DNA of 64,000 bases from Microtetraspora niveoalba (GCF_001570405.1 NZ_BBYM01000032.1:1-64000), one strand, 5' to 3'; counted from the first letter of the stretch, positions 1-8,891 are shown. Made by a program: numbers and translations. Notes: generated by a model not told the origin, from the sequence alone.

Positions 1-1
1 C

Positions 2-157
2 AAGAAGATGCGGCGAGCATTCGTCGAGCGGCAAGTCACCGTCCACCCCAAGAAGATGCGGCGAGCATTCGTCGAGCGGCAAGTCACCGTCCACCCCAAG
101 AAGATGCGGCGAGCATTCGTCGAGCGGCGAGTCACCGTCCACCCCAAGAAGATGCGG
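2..157. repeat. 48-bp tandem repeat, three full copies plus a partial fourth
   Basis: Three head-to-tail 48-bp units occupy 2-49, 50-97 and 98-145, followed by a partial unit to about 157. The third copy differs by one base in the AAGTCACC part. The period is a multiple of three, so both strands stay open. The plus strand gives a 16-residue unit beginning MRRAFVERQVTVHPKK. The minus strand gives an acidic unit GVDGDLPLDECSPHLL and stays open through the window edge. A minus-strand coding origin is possible but no start codon or homology settles it. Confidence 0.85.
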
Positions 158-280
158 CGCGCCATCGTGGAACGCCGTGCGTTCGTCGAGCGCCCGGTAC
201 TCCGCAGGCACTTCGTCAAGCAGGCGACCGTCGAGCACCGGCGGCTGCGGCACACGGGTGCGACCTCCGCTTGCCGGTAG

Positions 281-726
281 TCGCTCAGCGCGGCCAGGAA
301 CGCCCGCGGTCCGATAACCCCGCGTCGCCGGCGAGGGCTGGTCATGTCGGCCCGCCGGCTCGCCCCTCTCCCTGGCTGTAGGGAGTGCGGTCCGAGCGGG
401 GATCGAAGCCCGCCCTCTTCGGGGCAACGGCATCTCTGGCCGTAGGCGGCGGGTACGAATCCGGCCGGAAGTGGGGACGCCCGCTCACCTCACAGGAGGG
501 TGAGCGGGCGTCTTCGTGTTCGGTGACGCCTTCCAGTTCCGGCAGCTCCCCCTCGACGAGGGCTTTACCGACACGGCAGTCAACATCGTCCTCGGCGGGG
601 TAGCTGGGCAGGCACACCGCGTGCGGACCCGAACACGACGGACACCGCACATCGGGAACCGAAAGGAGGAGGGGCGACCTTCCCCGCCTTGCATACGGGG
701 GCGGGGTTCTCCGCCCTGGAAGCCTT
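281..726. other. Gap with no confident gene
   Basis: No convincing gene is seen. The minus strand has a GTG-started reading frame from about 650 down to 342 with a CPSCSGPHAVC cysteine pair and an acidic stretch. It resembles a small zinc-ribbon protein but has no ribosome-binding site and a proline/arginine-rich tail, so it is at best a degraded gene. A strong hairpin lies at 476-512. A GAAAGGAGGAGGGG stretch near 661-674 is too far from the ATG at 727 to serve it as a ribosome-binding site. Confidence 0.5.
476..512. terminator. Strong inverted repeat, terminator-like
   Basis: Perfect 14-base arms GACGCCCGCTCACC (476-489) and GGTGAGCGGGCGTC (499-512) enclose a 9-base loop. There is no clear T-run, as is usual for actinomycete terminators. 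Which transcript it ends is not clear. Confidence 0.5.
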
Positions 727-1269
727 ATGACCGATCCCGAGATCATCCGAACCGACCTCCCCGCCACGAGACCGGCCCGAGGCACGGCCCGTCGCGGACT
801 CCTTCTCGGAGCCGCCACCGTGCTGCTGTTCGCCACGGGTACGGGCGTGGCCGCGGCGGCCGGTGGCGGCGCCCCCGCCACCCAGAAGATGCCGTCACCG
901 AGCGAGGAGACGCCCGGCGGCCGGCCGGCGGAGGGCTCGAGGGGCTCCGTCCACGGCGAACTGACCATCACGAAGGAGGGCGGCGGCCAGCAGACCCTCA
1001 CCGTGCACAGCGGCGCCGTGACATCCGTCGACCAGGGTTCCATCGAGATCAAGAGCCTGGATGGCTTCGCGCAGAAGTACGCCATCACCGACTCCAGCCG
1101 TGTCTCCACCGGCCGCAAGGGGCTGACGGAGATCACGACCGGTGACAACGCGCTGGTGATCGCCGTCGGGAAGGGCGACTCCGCCCCCGCCGCGCTGATC
1201 GCGGACCTCAGCCGGCCGAAGTGGCCGGGGCAGGGTGGCGGTGGCACCGCGCCGCCGCCCTCATCGTGA
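727..1269 (+). CDS. Small membrane-anchored or secreted protein of unknown function
   Basis: 180 residues. Residues 1-22 are polar and basic, residues 23-46 form a hydrophobic Ala/Gly/Leu segment, and the rest is a soluble domain followed by a Gly/Pro-rich tail. This is a type II anchor or uncleaved signal layout. The folded part reads as HGELTITK, then SGAVTSVDQGSIEIKS, then TGDNALVIAVG, a beta-rich pattern resembling actinomycete DUF5666-like proteins. No catalytic motif is visible and no function can be assigned. The start is the first ATG; its ribosome-binding site is weak. It converges on the PucR gene downstream, with terminator hairpins between them. Confidence 0.75.
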   Translation: MTDPEIIRTDLPATRPARGTARRGLLLGAATVLLFATGTGVAAAAGGGAPATQKMPSPSEETPGGRPAEGSRGSVHGELTITKEGGGQQTLTVHSGAVTSVDQGSIEIKSLDGFAQKYAITDSSRVSTGRKGLTEITTGDNALVIAVGKGDSAPAALIADLSRPKWPGQGGGGTAPPPSS

Positions 1270-1289
1270 TCGGGTCCGGCCGGTAGAAC

Positions 1290-1370
1290 AGCCGCCCTGT
1301 GCGGCTCCTCTGTCCCCTGACGGGGACGGCCTCTCGCTTTCTCCGGCCATGTGGCCGGAGAAAGCGACAG
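1290..1370. terminator. Three consecutive hairpins between convergent genes
   Basis: Hairpin 1 pairs AGCCGC (1290-1295) with GCGGCT (1301-1306). Hairpin 2 pairs GTCCCC (1312-1317) with GGGGAC (1322-1327). Hairpin 3 has 15-base perfect arms, CGCTTTCTCCGGCCA (1335-1349) and its complement at 1352-1366, extending further with one mismatch. They lie between a plus-strand and a minus-strand gene end and probably stop transcription from both sides. Confidence 0.75.
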
Positions 1371-1427
1371 GCCAAGCCCTGACCGATGGCTCATGATGGC
1401 CGCTCGCTGGAGCGGCCGCGCACCCGA

Positions 1428-2879
1428 TCAGGCCACTCCGCGTGCGCGCAGAGCGAGCCAGACTTCAGCGAAGACGTCCGGATCGTCGAGGTCGACCCCC
1501 AGCTCCTCACGAGCGCGGGCGACCCGATAGCGCAGCGTGTTGCGATGTAGACCCGTCACCCGCGCCATTCGCTCCCAGTTGCCCCGGCAGCGAAGGTGCT
1601 CGACCATCGCTTCCTGGAGATCCCGCGACCCCTGCGTCACGAATCGGTCGACCGCACGACGGACATCCACCGGATCGACACGACGCGGCCACCAGGAGTC
1701 TCCCGGCCGCATGGCGACGAGCCGCCGCTGCACGCCCGCCCTCGCCGCGCCCGCCATCGCCATGCCGACCAGCTCGGAGATCGCGAGCTTCACCAGCGGG
1801 TCGACGGACACGAGCCGGCCCCAGAGCGCTTCCGGCGGCGGATGGTCGCCCGGCAGGAGGAACCACGCCCGAGTCGCACCGAGCGTGACGCCGAGCGCCT
1901 CCGGGCACCACTGGGACACGACACGCGCGAGCCCGCCGACCTCACGCCCCTCGATCGCCGCGACGCATCCGGCATCCCAGACGGGCCCGAGTCCGTTGTC
2001 CGCCGCGAGGCTGCGTGCGGCCTCCAGATGACCGCGGTCGACCAGTGTCGCAAGGCATCGTCTGGTGACGTCATCCGCCGAGAGCGCAGTCTCCGCGTGC
2101 AGAGCGTGCACGCTGAGAAGCGCGACCGCGGTCAGTACGACGTGTCTCATCGGCGCTTCGAGGGGGCGCGGGGTGCCGACCGCGAGGAAGCCCACCACAC
2201 GCTCGGACGTCCGAAGTGGGTAGGCGACCACCGCCCCGTCGTCGGTGCTCAAGGACAGGGACGAGAGCGTGTCGGCCGCCCGGAGGCGCTCGGCCGAGTC
2301 CCTGAGCACCCCGAGATCGTGGACGCCTGGCGGGTACAGGTCGATGACCGCTCCCCCGGTGTCCAATGTCGCGGCCCACCCGTCCACCAACTGGGAGAGT
2401 CTGCGGAGGATCGTCGGGCCGGCGTCGAACCCGGCCGCGGCGTCGACCAGTGTCCGATGGGCCGCGAGCGCGTCGGCCAGCTTCCGCTCGGTCGCTCTCG
2501 CTCGAGCGCGCCAGTAGGCCTGCGACACCGTGAGGAACGGCGTGCTCGCGGGCACCACGAGGAGCGGCAGGTTGGCCGCGTGGCAGGCGCGAACCAGTCG
2601 CGTGGGCGGCCGGCTGAACACCGGCCCCAGTCCGAGCGCGAGGGCACGGACGTCCGCCGCCATCAGGCGCTGTACGTAGGAACGACACCCGGCGTCGCTG
2701 CCGGGCAACGACAGTCCCGTCGTCATCAGCAGCTCCCCTCCCCCGAGGTAGGCCGCCGGGTCCGTGAGCTCGCTGATGTGGACCGCCTCGACCTCACGTC
2801 CGGGCGCGACGAAGCCGTCCGCGGGACTGAGGTGGCGGCCGAGCATCGAGCAGAGCGACTCGACCGTCGGGAGGGTCAC
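1428..2879 (-). CDS. PucR-family transcriptional regulator (second copy)
   Basis: About 483 residues from a GTG at 2879; the frame is open further upstream but no better start is seen, so the N-terminus is uncertain. The N-terminal part (PTVESLCSMLGR to PASTPFLTVSQAYWR) matches the PucR purine-catabolism regulatory domain, with its GGGELLMTTG signature. The C-terminus (NWERMARVTGLHRNTLRYRVARAREELG) is the PucR-type helix-turn-helix. PucR proteins sense pathway metabolites and control nearby catabolic operons. It is the last gene of the catabolic cluster, just after a related PucR gene, which suggests a duplicated or paired sensor. Confidence 0.85.
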   Translation of the reverse strand: MTLPTVESLCSMLGRHLSPADGFVAPGREVEAVHISELTDPAAYLGGGELLMTTGLSLPGSDAGCRSYVQRLMAADVRALALGLGPVFSRPPTRLVRACHAANLPLLVVPASTPFLTVSQAYWRARARATERKLADALAAHRTLVDAAAGFDAGPTILRRLSQLVDGWAATLDTGGAVIDLYPPGVHDLGVLRDSAERLRAADTLSSLSLSTDDGAVVAYPLRTSERVVGFLAVGTPRPLEAPMRHVVLTAVALLSVHALHAETALSADDVTRRCLATLVDRGHLEAARSLAADNGLGPVWDAGCVAAIEGREVGGLARVVSQWCPEALGVTLGATRAWFLLPGDHPPPEALWGRLVSVDPLVKLAISELVGMAMAGAARAGVQRRLVAMRPGDSWWPRRVDPVDVRRAVDRFVTQGSRDLQEAMVEHLRCRGNWERMARVTGLHRNTLRYRVARAREELGVDLDDPDVFAEVWLALRARGVA

Positions 2880-2958
2880 GAGCGCGGCCCGGGACGTCGC
2901 GCGTTCCGGCAGTGGGCCGGCCGCCGGCCGCGCCTCCGAGCCGCCGGTCGAGTGTCGC

Positions 2959-4485
2959 TCATCGGTTGCGCCTGTACTGACGCAACTTGAGGGCGAGCAG
3001 CAGGTCCAGCATGTCGGGCCCGGTGCGGAGGTTCCGGCCCGTGAGCTGCTGGATACGGTCGACTCGATAGGCCAGCGTCTGCCGGTGCACGTGGAGCTCG
3101 GCGGCCGTCGGCCCCGGGCGCCCGCCGTTCCGGAGATAGGCCTCCAAGGTCGCGAAGAGCGCGTCATTGCGCTCGCTGTCCTCCATGTCGCCGAACGTCT
3201 GGGCGAGGAAGTTGTCCACGCCGTTCGCGTCGGCGATCTGGCCGATGAGGGAGTCGATCGCCATGGCGCTGAGCTCCCCCACACCCCGCCGGCCCTCCAG
3301 CGCGACCGTCCGCGCCTCGAAGATCGACTCGTCCACGTGCTCGATTCCCGGCCGGGTCTCGCTGCGCCCCACCGCGACGTCCCAGCCGCGGGTCCGCAGG
3401 GCCGCCCACAGCTCCTCGGCGGCACCCGCGTGCGGTTCGGAGACCACGATGAAGAGGACGTCACCGATCCAGCCGACGAGCTGGCTCTTCCCCATTCGGA
3501 CGGCGTGGTCCTCGACACGGGAGATGAGCTCGGCACTCTCACGCGTGCCTTCCGCGCGCTGCCGGCAGGCGATGACGACGTGGTCTGCCGTGGAGTCGAT
3601 GCCCAGCGCGGCGAACTCCGCGACGAGGTCGTCCTTGGTGATGTCGCGCTTCGAGGCTCGCGCGATGAGGTCGCTCGCCCGCTCGCGGCGCTCGTCCCGA
3701 AGCGATGCGAGCCGGCCGAGTGTCAGCCCCAGTGCCGTCACCCCTTGCTCGACCAGCAGGATCTCGCGCTCGGAGGGCTCCGTGGGCTGGACGACGACCA
3801 GGAAGGCGATGGTGTCCGAGGCCCCCGGGATCGGGACGATGGCGATGTGTCCTTCGGGCCGGTGGTACGAGACGGACGACCGGCACGGCCAGTTCTCCCG
3901 CACCTGGTGCCACAACTCGAGCGCCTCGCTCTCCTGCAGACCGGAGAAGGCGATTTGGAACCCGTAGTAGTCGAAGAGGGAGAGCTTGCACCGCTGCAGC
4001 GCGCCGCCGAGGATGTGGACGATCTCCTTGGGGTCGCGATTGTTGGCGACGAGTGGCAGCAGGCGCCGGCTGAGTCCGATCGCCTCACGAAGCGAGGCGT
4101 ACTTCTCCCGGTACAGGGTGTCGAAGACGGTGCGCGTCACCGCGATGAAGGGCACCTCGAGCGGAACCTCGAAGACGGGCAGGTCCCGTGCCCTCGCGGC
4201 CTCGAGCAGGAGGGGCGGCACGGTGTCGTGGTGCACTCCGACGCCGAAGCCCAGGGCCGTGCAGTCACAGCGGACGAGCCGGTCGACGAAGTCGGCCCAG
4301 CGCGGATCGTCCGGAGCGAACGCGACGCCCGTCGTCAGGAGGACCTCGCCTCCCGCCAGCCACTCGTCGACGGAGATGATCTCTCCGACATGGATCCACT
4401 TCACCGGCCGGCTGAGTGCGGCGGGAGTTCCCGTCAGCCCGCGCAGCCCGAGCGTCCGGCTCGTGTAAAGGTCACTCAGTCTCAC
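2959..4485 (-). CDS. PucR-family transcriptional regulator (first copy)
   Basis: 508 residues, GTG start. The N-terminal domain (residues about 1-125) has the PucR signature GGEVLLTTG; the middle part fits the GGDEF-like PucR domain; the C-terminus (AAELHVHRQTLAYRVDRIQQLTGRNL) is the PucR helix-turn-helix. It starts 15 bases after the ThDP-enzyme gene ends, so it is probably co-transcribed with the ABC importer. By family knowledge it should bind upstream of catabolic genes in response to a nitrogen compound; the likely targets are the upstream regions near 10100 and 23200. Confidence 0.88.
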   Translation of the reverse strand: MRLSDLYTSRTLGLRGLTGTPAALSRPVKWIHVGEIISVDEWLAGGEVLLTTGVAFAPDDPRWADFVDRLVRCDCTALGFGVGVHHDTVPPLLLEAARARDLPVFEVPLEVPFIAVTRTVFDTLYREKYASLREAIGLSRRLLPLVANNRDPKEIVHILGGALQRCKLSLFDYYGFQIAFSGLQESEALELWHQVRENWPCRSSVSYHRPEGHIAIVPIPGASDTIAFLVVVQPTEPSEREILLVEQGVTALGLTLGRLASLRDERRERASDLIARASKRDITKDDLVAEFAALGIDSTADHVVIACRQRAEGTRESAELISRVEDHAVRMGKSQLVGWIGDVLFIVVSEPHAGAAEELWAALRTRGWDVAVGRSETRPGIEHVDESIFEARTVALEGRRGVGELSAMAIDSLIGQIADANGVDNFLAQTFGDMEDSERNDALFATLEAYLRNGGRPGPTAAELHVHRQTLAYRVDRIQQLTGRNLRTGPDMLDLLLALKLRQYRRNR

Positions 4486-4500
4486 CGGTCAGCGCACCTC

Positions 4501-6117
4501 TCAGAACGCCGATCGGCCGTCGGCTGCCACGGCGACGTCGAGGAGCACGGGCCCGGACGCCGAGAGCGCCCGCTCCAGAGCGGCGTCCAGCTCGTCCATC
4601 GACCCGACCGCCCACGCGTCGACTCCGTACGCGGCCGCGATCTCAGCGATCCGGACGCCGTCGATCGCCAGCCCCGGTACCTGGGCAGCGTCGTAGTAGA
4701 CCTCGGCATAGTCGTGCAGGATCTTGTAACCACCATTGTTCAGAACGATGAAGACGACCGGCAGCCCCGACCTGGCTGCGGTCCAGAGGGTCTGGGGAGC
4801 ATACTGGAACGCTCCGTCCCCGAGTATGGCGACCACCCGGGAGTCGGGACGCGCCACCTGGGCCCCGACGGCGGCCGAGATCCCGAAGCCGAGCGCCGCA
4901 TTCGCCGCGCGCAGATAGGACCGCGGCGCGTCGGGTCTCATCGTGGCGCGCACGAGCCCGCTGTTGGAGATGGCTTCGTCGACCACGACGCGATCGAAGG
5001 TCAGCGCCGCGGCGCAGCGCGCCAGCACCGCCTCGGCCGTGAACGCCCCCGGCGCCGACGGACGTGCGTCGGGACGATCGGCGACGACGCTCCGGGCAGT
5101 CGTGATCCGCTCCCCCGGTCCGTCGCCGTCGAGCGCAACGGAGGACAGCAGACGACGGACCGCGGCCGCCGGCGGTGCGAGCACGCTCCCCCGGCCCGCG
5201 AACCGCGCCGCGGGCTCGGGATCCTCGGTCACCAGCACCGTCCGTGCCAGCAGGCCGTCGAGCGGCTCGGGGTCATAGGTGTAGAGCAGGTAGCCGCCGT
5301 TGCCCAGCAGAAGCACCAGGTCGTGGTCGCCGAGGGTCCGCAGCAGCGCCGAGGTCTGCAGCGGGAGCTCACCGCGGTAGGCGGGATGCGAGGTGGGGAA
5401 TCCGAGCAGTGCCTCCATGCCGCCGGAGTACACGGCCACGTCGAGCGCTGAAGCGAGCTCGACGAGCTCGTGCCAGCCACCGGAGCTCACCAGCTCCGTG
5501 CCGGCGACGATGGCCGGGTTCCGCGCCGACCGCACGGCCGCGACCAGTTCGTCGCCCGCGGCGTCGGCCAGTCCGCCGCCTGCCGCGACAAGCCCCTCAG
5601 CCGGGACGTCACCGCCCGGGACGTCCGCGAAGTCGCAGGGCAGCACCACCATCGTCGGCCCCGGCACGCCCGACGTCGCCATGCGCAGGGCGGTCGCCAC
5701 CGCCCGCGGCACGTCCTGAGGCCGCACCGGCTCGTGGACGTACTTGACCAGGGGCCCCGCCATCTCGGCGATCGGTCCGCTGAGGAGAGGACGGTCGAAG
5801 AGCATCCGCGAGTCCTGCTGGCCGACCAGCACCACGACCGGCGCTCGGCCGTACGCGGCCCCGCTGAGTGCGCCCATGCCGTTGCCCAGGCCGGGCACGG
5901 CATGAACGACGGCGACGCCGGGCCGGCCACTGGCCAGGCCGTAACCCGCGGCCGCTCCGATGACCACGGTCTCCTGGAGGGCGTGGACGAACCGGAACCG
6001 GTCCCCCATGCCGACCAGGAACGGGATCTCGGTCGTGCCCGGGTTGCCGAACACATCCGTCACTCCGGCCTGCGCCAGCACGTCGAAGACGGCGTCTCGG
6101 ACACACCGCGGCGTCAC
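4501..6117 (-). CDS. Thiamine-diphosphate enzyme, benzoylformate decarboxylase-like
   Basis: 538 residues, GTG start in a GTGA overlap with the upstream permease gene. The N-terminal ThDP domain shows GNPGTTEIPFL, the activating Glu49 in LQETVV and His72 in VHAVPGLGNGMG, matching the benzoylformate decarboxylase layout. The C-terminal cofactor motif is GDGAFQYAP...VLNNGGY. The serine that follows GNPG in benzoylformate decarboxylase is a threonine here, so the substrate may differ. The reaction is probably decarboxylation of a 2-oxo acid to an aldehyde, or carboligation. It sits among transport and regulatory genes of the catabolic cluster and could act on an oxo acid made by the cluster's 2-hydroxyacid dehydrogenase. 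Confidence 0.85.
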   Translation of the reverse strand: MTPRCVRDAVFDVLAQAGVTDVFGNPGTTEIPFLVGMGDRFRFVHALQETVVIGAAAGYGLASGRPGVAVVHAVPGLGNGMGALSGAAYGRAPVVVLVGQQDSRMLFDRPLLSGPIAEMAGPLVKYVHEPVRPQDVPRAVATALRMATSGVPGPTMVVLPCDFADVPGGDVPAEGLVAAGGGLADAAGDELVAAVRSARNPAIVAGTELVSSGGWHELVELASALDVAVYSGGMEALLGFPTSHPAYRGELPLQTSALLRTLGDHDLVLLLGNGGYLLYTYDPEPLDGLLARTVLVTEDPEPAARFAGRGSVLAPPAAAVRRLLSSVALDGDGPGERITTARSVVADRPDARPSAPGAFTAEAVLARCAAALTFDRVVVDEAISNSGLVRATMRPDAPRSYLRAANAALGFGISAAVGAQVARPDSRVVAILGDGAFQYAPQTLWTAARSGLPVVFIVLNNGGYKILHDYAEVYYDAAQVPGLAIDGVRIAEIAAAYGVDAWAVGSMDELDAALERALSASGPVLLDVAVAADGRSAF

Positions 6118-6911
6118 AGTGCCACCCCCTTGCGACCCGCCGCCTCACGCCGGCGGGTGACCACGACGAACAGCGCGAGAAGCACGTACGTCGCGATGAC
6201 GACGAGCGCCGAGATCGAGGCCACCGCGGGATCCGCGCTGTCGAGGATGTGGCTGAACATGCGCACCGGCAGGGTGTTGGTTCCCGGGCCGACGAGGAAG
6301 AGTGTCACGGACACCTCCTGGAAGGAGACGATGGTTGAGAAGAGGAAGGCGGCCGCGATCCCCGGCGCGAGCTGGGGCAACGTCACCATGACGAAGGTCC
6401 TGACGGGGCCGGCCCCCAGCGTGCGGGACGCCTCCTCCTGGAACCGATCGAGCTGGGCGACGCCGGCGCTCACGGCGACGAAGGCATAGGGCATCGTGAT
6501 GATGAGGTGCGCCGTCATCAGGCCTGACATCGTGCCGTTCAGGGCGAAGGCGACCACGAGGCCGAGCAACGCGAGACCGACGGCGACCTTCGGCACCGCG
6601 AGCGGCAGCGTCAGGAGGAAGCCGGTCGCCGTCCCGCCCCGACGCAGTCGCCGGATGCCGAGAGCCGCTGCGGTGGCGGCGGCGGTCGAGCCCAGGGCGC
6701 TGACGAACGCGAGATTCAGGCTGGTGGTGAGCCCGGCCATCCACTTCTCGTCGCCGACGATCTCCTGGTACCACCTGAAGGAGAACCCTTCGGGCGGGAA
6801 GGTCAGCAGGGATCCCGACGTGAAGGACGCTCCGACGACGACCAGGATCGGCGCCAGGAGGAACCCGAAGCTCGCGACGAGCCAGCCGCGGCCGAGGATC
6901 TTGAGCAGCAT
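6114..6911 (-). CDS. ABC transporter permease, PotC type
   Basis: 265 residues, ATG start overlapping the previous stop (TGATG). Six hydrophobic segments are seen, with the conserved cytoplasmic EAA-like loop at EEASRTLGAGPVRTFVMVTLPQLAPG. It is the second inner-membrane subunit of the spermidine/putrescine-type importer encoded with the three genes upstream. Confidence 0.9.
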   Translation of the reverse strand: MLLKILGRGWLVASFGFLLAPILVVVGASFTSGSLLTFPPEGFSFRWYQEIVGDEKWMAGLTTSLNLAFVSALGSTAAATAAALGIRRLRRGGTATGFLLTLPLAVPKVAVGLALLGLVVAFALNGTMSGLMTAHLIITMPYAFVAVSAGVAQLDRFQEEASRTLGAGPVRTFVMVTLPQLAPGIAAAFLFSTIVSFQEVSVTLFLVGPGTNTLPVRMFSHILDSADPAVASISALVVIATYVLLALFVVVTRRREAAGRKGVAL

Positions 6912-7750
6912 CAGCGACCTGCCTTCGGCCCGACCCGGCGCTCGATCCAACCCAGGAGAGCGACGACGGGGAGGGTAAAGAGAATCAAGCAGAACGTGGC
7001 CACGGCTGCTCGTTCGGTGTTCGAGTTGCCGATGACGTCCTGGTAGATGAGCGTGGCGAGCATGCGATCCTTCAGGCCGCCCAGGAGGACCGGTGTGACG
7101 ACGGCACCCGTCGCGAGCAGGAACACGATGGTCGCTCCCGACACCACCCCCCGCGCCGTCATCGGCAGCGTCACCTTGACGAAGCGTCCGACCGGTCCGG
7201 AGCCGAGCACCGAGGCGGCCTCGAGAAGCCGCCAGTCGAGCCGCGCGAGAGAGCTGTAGATCGACATGATCAAGAACGGCACGAAGACGTGGACCATGCC
7301 GACGATCACGCTGAACGAGTTGTAGAGGATGCCGAGAGGGGCGTCGATGATGCCCAGGTCGAGCAGGACGGAGTTGATCGTTCCGCGTGGCGACAGCAGC
7401 ACCGACCACCCGTACGTGGAGATCACCAGGCTGATGAGCCACGGCGACAGGGACAGTACGAGAAGGGTGTACTTCAGGCCCGGTGACGAGACACGAGCGA
7501 TGGCGTACGCGATCGGGTACGCGACGACGATCGCGGCGAGCGTCGTGATCGCCGACACGCGGAGCGTACGGACGAGGATCAGCCGGTTGGTCTCCGACAT
7601 CGCGAAGTCGACGTAGCCGGCCAGGTCGAAGCCCCGGCCCGTCGGTCCCAGCCCCACCGAGACGCCGAAGAGACGGACGAAGCCGTAGAAGAACACGCCT
7701 AGCAGGACAAGTGCGGGCAACAGCAGCAAGGCCGGCTTGAGTTTGCTCAT
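6911..7750 (-). CDS. ABC transporter permease, PotB type
   Basis: 279 residues. It has an N-terminal membrane helix (LLLLPALVLLGVFFYGFV), about six helices in all, and the EAA-like loop LEAASVLGSGPVGRFVKVTLPMTARG. It pairs with the PotC-type subunit, whose start overlaps its stop. It follows the substrate-binding protein gene after a 13-base-pair stem-loop, which should lower permease expression relative to the binding protein. Confidence 0.9.
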   Translation of the reverse strand: MSKLKPALLLLPALVLLGVFFYGFVRLFGVSVGLGPTGRGFDLAGYVDFAMSETNRLILVRTLRVSAITTLAAIVVAYPIAYAIARVSSPGLKYTLLVLSLSPWLISLVISTYGWSVLLSPRGTINSVLLDLGIIDAPLGILYNSFSVIVGMVHVFVPFLIMSIYSSLARLDWRLLEAASVLGSGPVGRFVKVTLPMTARGVVSGATIVFLLATGAVVTPVLLGGLKDRMLATLIYQDVIGNSNTERAAVATFCLILFTLPVVALLGWIERRVGPKAGR

Positions 7751-7776
7751 GGGAGAGGGCTCCTAGACTTGTCGAC

Positions 7777-7809
7777 GGGTGGGGGCCGAACTCAACTCGG
7801 CCCCCACCC
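7777..7809 (-). terminator. Intercistronic stem-loop between binding protein and permease genes
   Basis: Perfect 13-base arms GGGTGGGGGCCGA (7777-7789) and TCGGCCCCCACCC (7797-7809) enclose a 7-base loop. There is no T-run. In ABC importer operons such a structure after the binding-protein gene commonly gives partial termination or 3'-end protection, so that the binding protein is made in excess. Confidence 0.75.
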
Positions 7810-7817
7810 TCGGCCCG

Positions 7818-8879
7818 CTACTTGCTGATGATCTCTTCGATCTTCGCGGTGTTGCCGGACAGCTGCGACACGACGGCGTTCCAATCGGGGACGTAGAGCT
7901 CGTCCTCGATCTCCTTCACCGACGACGCCCCGAGGTTCTCCTTGAGGCTCGCCGGGAACACCGCGTTCTTGTTGAACGGGATGTAGCCCGCCTCGGCCAC
8001 CGCCTGCTGCTGGTCGCGTTCGAGGATGAAGTTCAGGAACTTCAGCGCCTCCTCCCGGTTCGGCGCGTCCTTCGGGATCACCGCGACGTAGGGCAGCACG
8101 AGCGCCCCCTCCTTCGGCCGTACGATGTCGACCGGGGCGCCTTCCGCCTTGAGTGCCCAGGCCCGGCCGGAGTACCACGGGGCCACGTCGATCTCCCCAC
8201 GCGAGAACAGCTGGTTGGCGTCGGCCAACGACTGGTACAGCGTCAGGAGGTTGGGGGCGATGTCCTTGAGCACGCCGAGCCCGCGACCGAGGTCGTCGTC
8301 GCTCCCTCCCGCCGCGTGGTTGAGCGCGACGAGGTCGTTCGCGGCGACGAAGCCCGGCAGCTGCATACTCGCCCGGCCCTTCCACTTGCGATCGGTCAGG
8401 TCGAGCCACGAGTCGATCTCGGAGGGGTCGACGTTCTTCGTGTTGTATCCGATCCCGAAGTAGAGGAAGTAGACCGGGACGCCGACCAGCTCACCCTTCT
8501 CGTCGACCGGCAGATACCGGTCGTCGACCTCCTTGAGGGCGGGAAGGTTCGCGGCGTCGACCGTCGAGATCAGGTGCTTCTCCTGGGCTACCTTCGCGGC
8601 CTGCCAGTAGGGGAAGACGAGGACGTTGAACTTCGGGTTGCCGGCCTGCGACGTGATGGTCGCCTCGGGGTCGATGATCGTCTCGAGGGAGACGTCGGCA
8701 CCGGTGGACTTCGCGTACGGATCGAGGAAGCTCTCGGTCCAGACGGCGTCGACGCCTCCGCCCCACACGCCGAGCACGACTCCGCCGCCGGCCGACCCGC
8801 CGCCGGATCCACAGGCGGCGAGCAGTGATGTGATCAGCAGCCCGCCGAGAGCAACCGATGCCCTTAGTTTCAGACGCAT
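7818..8879 (-). CDS. ABC transporter substrate-binding lipoprotein, PotD type
   Basis: 353 residues. The signal peptide ends in the lipobox LLAAC with the lipidated Cys at position 23, followed by a Gly/Ser linker. The mature protein has the type II periplasmic-binding pattern of spermidine/putrescine-like binding proteins (NVLVFPYWQAAKVAQ, PVYFLYFGIGYNTKNVD, LPYVAVIPKDAPNREEALKFLNFIL). It should bind the imported substrate outside the membrane. AAGGAG lies about 10 bases upstream of the ATG. The ligand cannot be read from sequence; a polyamine, amino acid or lactam is possible from context. Confidence 0.88.
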   Translation of the reverse strand: MRLKLRASVALGGLLITSLLAACGSGGGSAGGGVVLGVWGGGVDAVWTESFLDPYAKSTGADVSLETIIDPEATITSQAGNPKFNVLVFPYWQAAKVAQEKHLISTVDAANLPALKEVDDRYLPVDEKGELVGVPVYFLYFGIGYNTKNVDPSEIDSWLDLTDRKWKGRASMQLPGFVAANDLVALNHAAGGSDDDLGRGLGVLKDIAPNLLTLYQSLADANQLFSRGEIDVAPWYSGRAWALKAEGAPVDIVRPKEGALVLPYVAVIPKDAPNREEALKFLNFILERDQQQAVAEAGYIPFNKNAVFPASLKENLGASSVKEIEDELYVPDWNAVVSQLSGNTAKIEEIISK

Positions 8880-8891
8880 CGCTCCAACTCC

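Noticed and set aside
384-470. Segment resembling a tRNA T-arm (GGTACGAATCC and GGGGATCGAAGCCC)
   Set aside because: No acceptor stem, anticodon arm or D-arm can be paired around it.
342-650. Minus-strand frame with a CPSC...C cysteine pattern
   Set aside because: No ribosome-binding site, poor C-terminal composition, and the hairpin at 476-512 lies inside it; described only as a possible degraded gene.
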